Below the pieces are notes generated by a model that saw nothing but the letters and a program-made list of their open reading frames with translations, was not told the origin of the DNA and searched no databases. This document shows positions 63,501 to 64,000 of a DNA stretch of 64,000 nucleotides, one piece after another. The translations under genes were made by a program, and so were the position numbers. Source of the stretch: Varroa destructor (lineage: Eukaryota; Arthropoda; Arachnida; Mesostigmata; Varroidae). Position 1 is the stretch's first letter, and every line of letters begins with the position of its first letter. Location: NCBI RefSeq assembly GCF_002443255.2, contig NW_019211454.1, positions 9,694,248 through 9,758,247 on the forward strand, in the 5' to 3' direction.

Positions 63501-64000
63501 GCTTGTTGTTATGTTAGTTTTTTTGTTATTATTTGAAATATCCGGCCGATTAGTTCAGCTGTGCTAGGTATTATTTTCCTGTTGCGTTTGGGATTCTGCT
63601 CGTATGTACATCTAGATCTAGTTATCGTCTCCATTGATACGAGCGCTACGAAGGCTTCTGTAATAATGTTCTATGTTAACAATTAAATCGTGTGCAAGTG
63701 CTACGATATATAATTGGCAATAGTAATCGATTATAATAATATCTATGGCATGTTTACAGGGGGTATCAGTGGATTTATTTATACATGAGAAGTGTGCAAA
63801 TATGCGCTCAACATCTAAGAACGACTAGAAATCAAACAACAGTCCTGCTTAATCCCTGCCGAAGAAACGTCTAGTTCTGTTGACATCTAGCGGTATTTAA
63901 TCCACTAGCTTCGCAAAGACGGGACCCAAATAATGCCCGCTATGGGGCAGTGAAACTGTATCGTTCATGATGGCACCACTGCGAGCACACGTACTAATAG
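60528..64000. repeat. Direct repeat, copy B (offset 19,751 bp)
   Basis: The block repeats 40777-44249 with no difference in the lines compared and runs off the end of the window. The left boundary cuts the orphan histone promoter. It contains the same non-coding sequence and TTTA microsatellite (62625-62649) as copy A. Either a tandem duplication unit restarts here or the assembly duplicated the sequence. Confidence 0.92.

Overview
The window is draft animal nuclear DNA containing a replication-dependent histone gene cluster. The core histone genes are intronless and each is followed by the metazoan histone 3' stem-loop GGCCCTTTTCAGGGCC and ACCA. H2A and H2B pairs share short divergent promoters. 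The H2B N-terminus ([19 protein letters not shown]) and the H2A C-terminus (PKKTEKAQA) look arthropod, most like chelicerates. A parasitiform mite or a relative is my best guess, but it is an inference from a few proteins. A run of 25 N at 48840-48864 shows a scaffolded assembly.

Layout. Positions 1-40776 are a gene desert as far as I can read: alternating AT-rich stretches and stretches rich in CAA, CAG, CGA and GTT trinucleotides, with microsatellites, degenerate tRNA-like (SINE-like) fragments and a perfect 28-bp hairpin at 33713-33772. No recognisable exon was found there; the longest plus-strand open frame (25285-25839) matches no family I know. Positions 40777-44249 recur without a visible difference at 60528-64000, as a direct repeat with an offset of 19,751 bp. 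The histone cluster lies between the two copies (49089-60527).

Histone cluster, left to right: H2B-1 (-) and H2A-1 (+); an H4 pseudogene (-); H2B-2 (-) with an H2A stub (+); then, in mirror image, an H2A stub (-) with H2B-3 (+), an H4 pseudogene (+) and H2A-2 (-); a 5'-truncated H4 (+); H2A-3 (-) and H2B-4 (+); H3 (-); and finally an orphan histone-type promoter cut off by the repeat junction at 60528. The block 49669-56365 is a giant inverted repeat with arms of about 3.33 kb and a 23-bp spacer lying inside two head-to-head broken H2A genes. Coding differences between the arms are almost all synonymous, and the four H2B proteins are identical.

Counts: four intact H2B, three intact H2A (one without its core promoter) and one intact H3. 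There is no intact H4 (one truncated copy, two pseudogenes) and no H1. The products would make the H2A-H2B dimers and the H3 of S-phase nucleosomes; the intact H4 must lie elsewhere, probably just beyond the orphan promoter in the unrearranged locus. The 40777-60527 interval may be one unit of a tandem array of about 19.75 kb, or the repeat may be an assembly artefact. This cannot be settled from the window alone.
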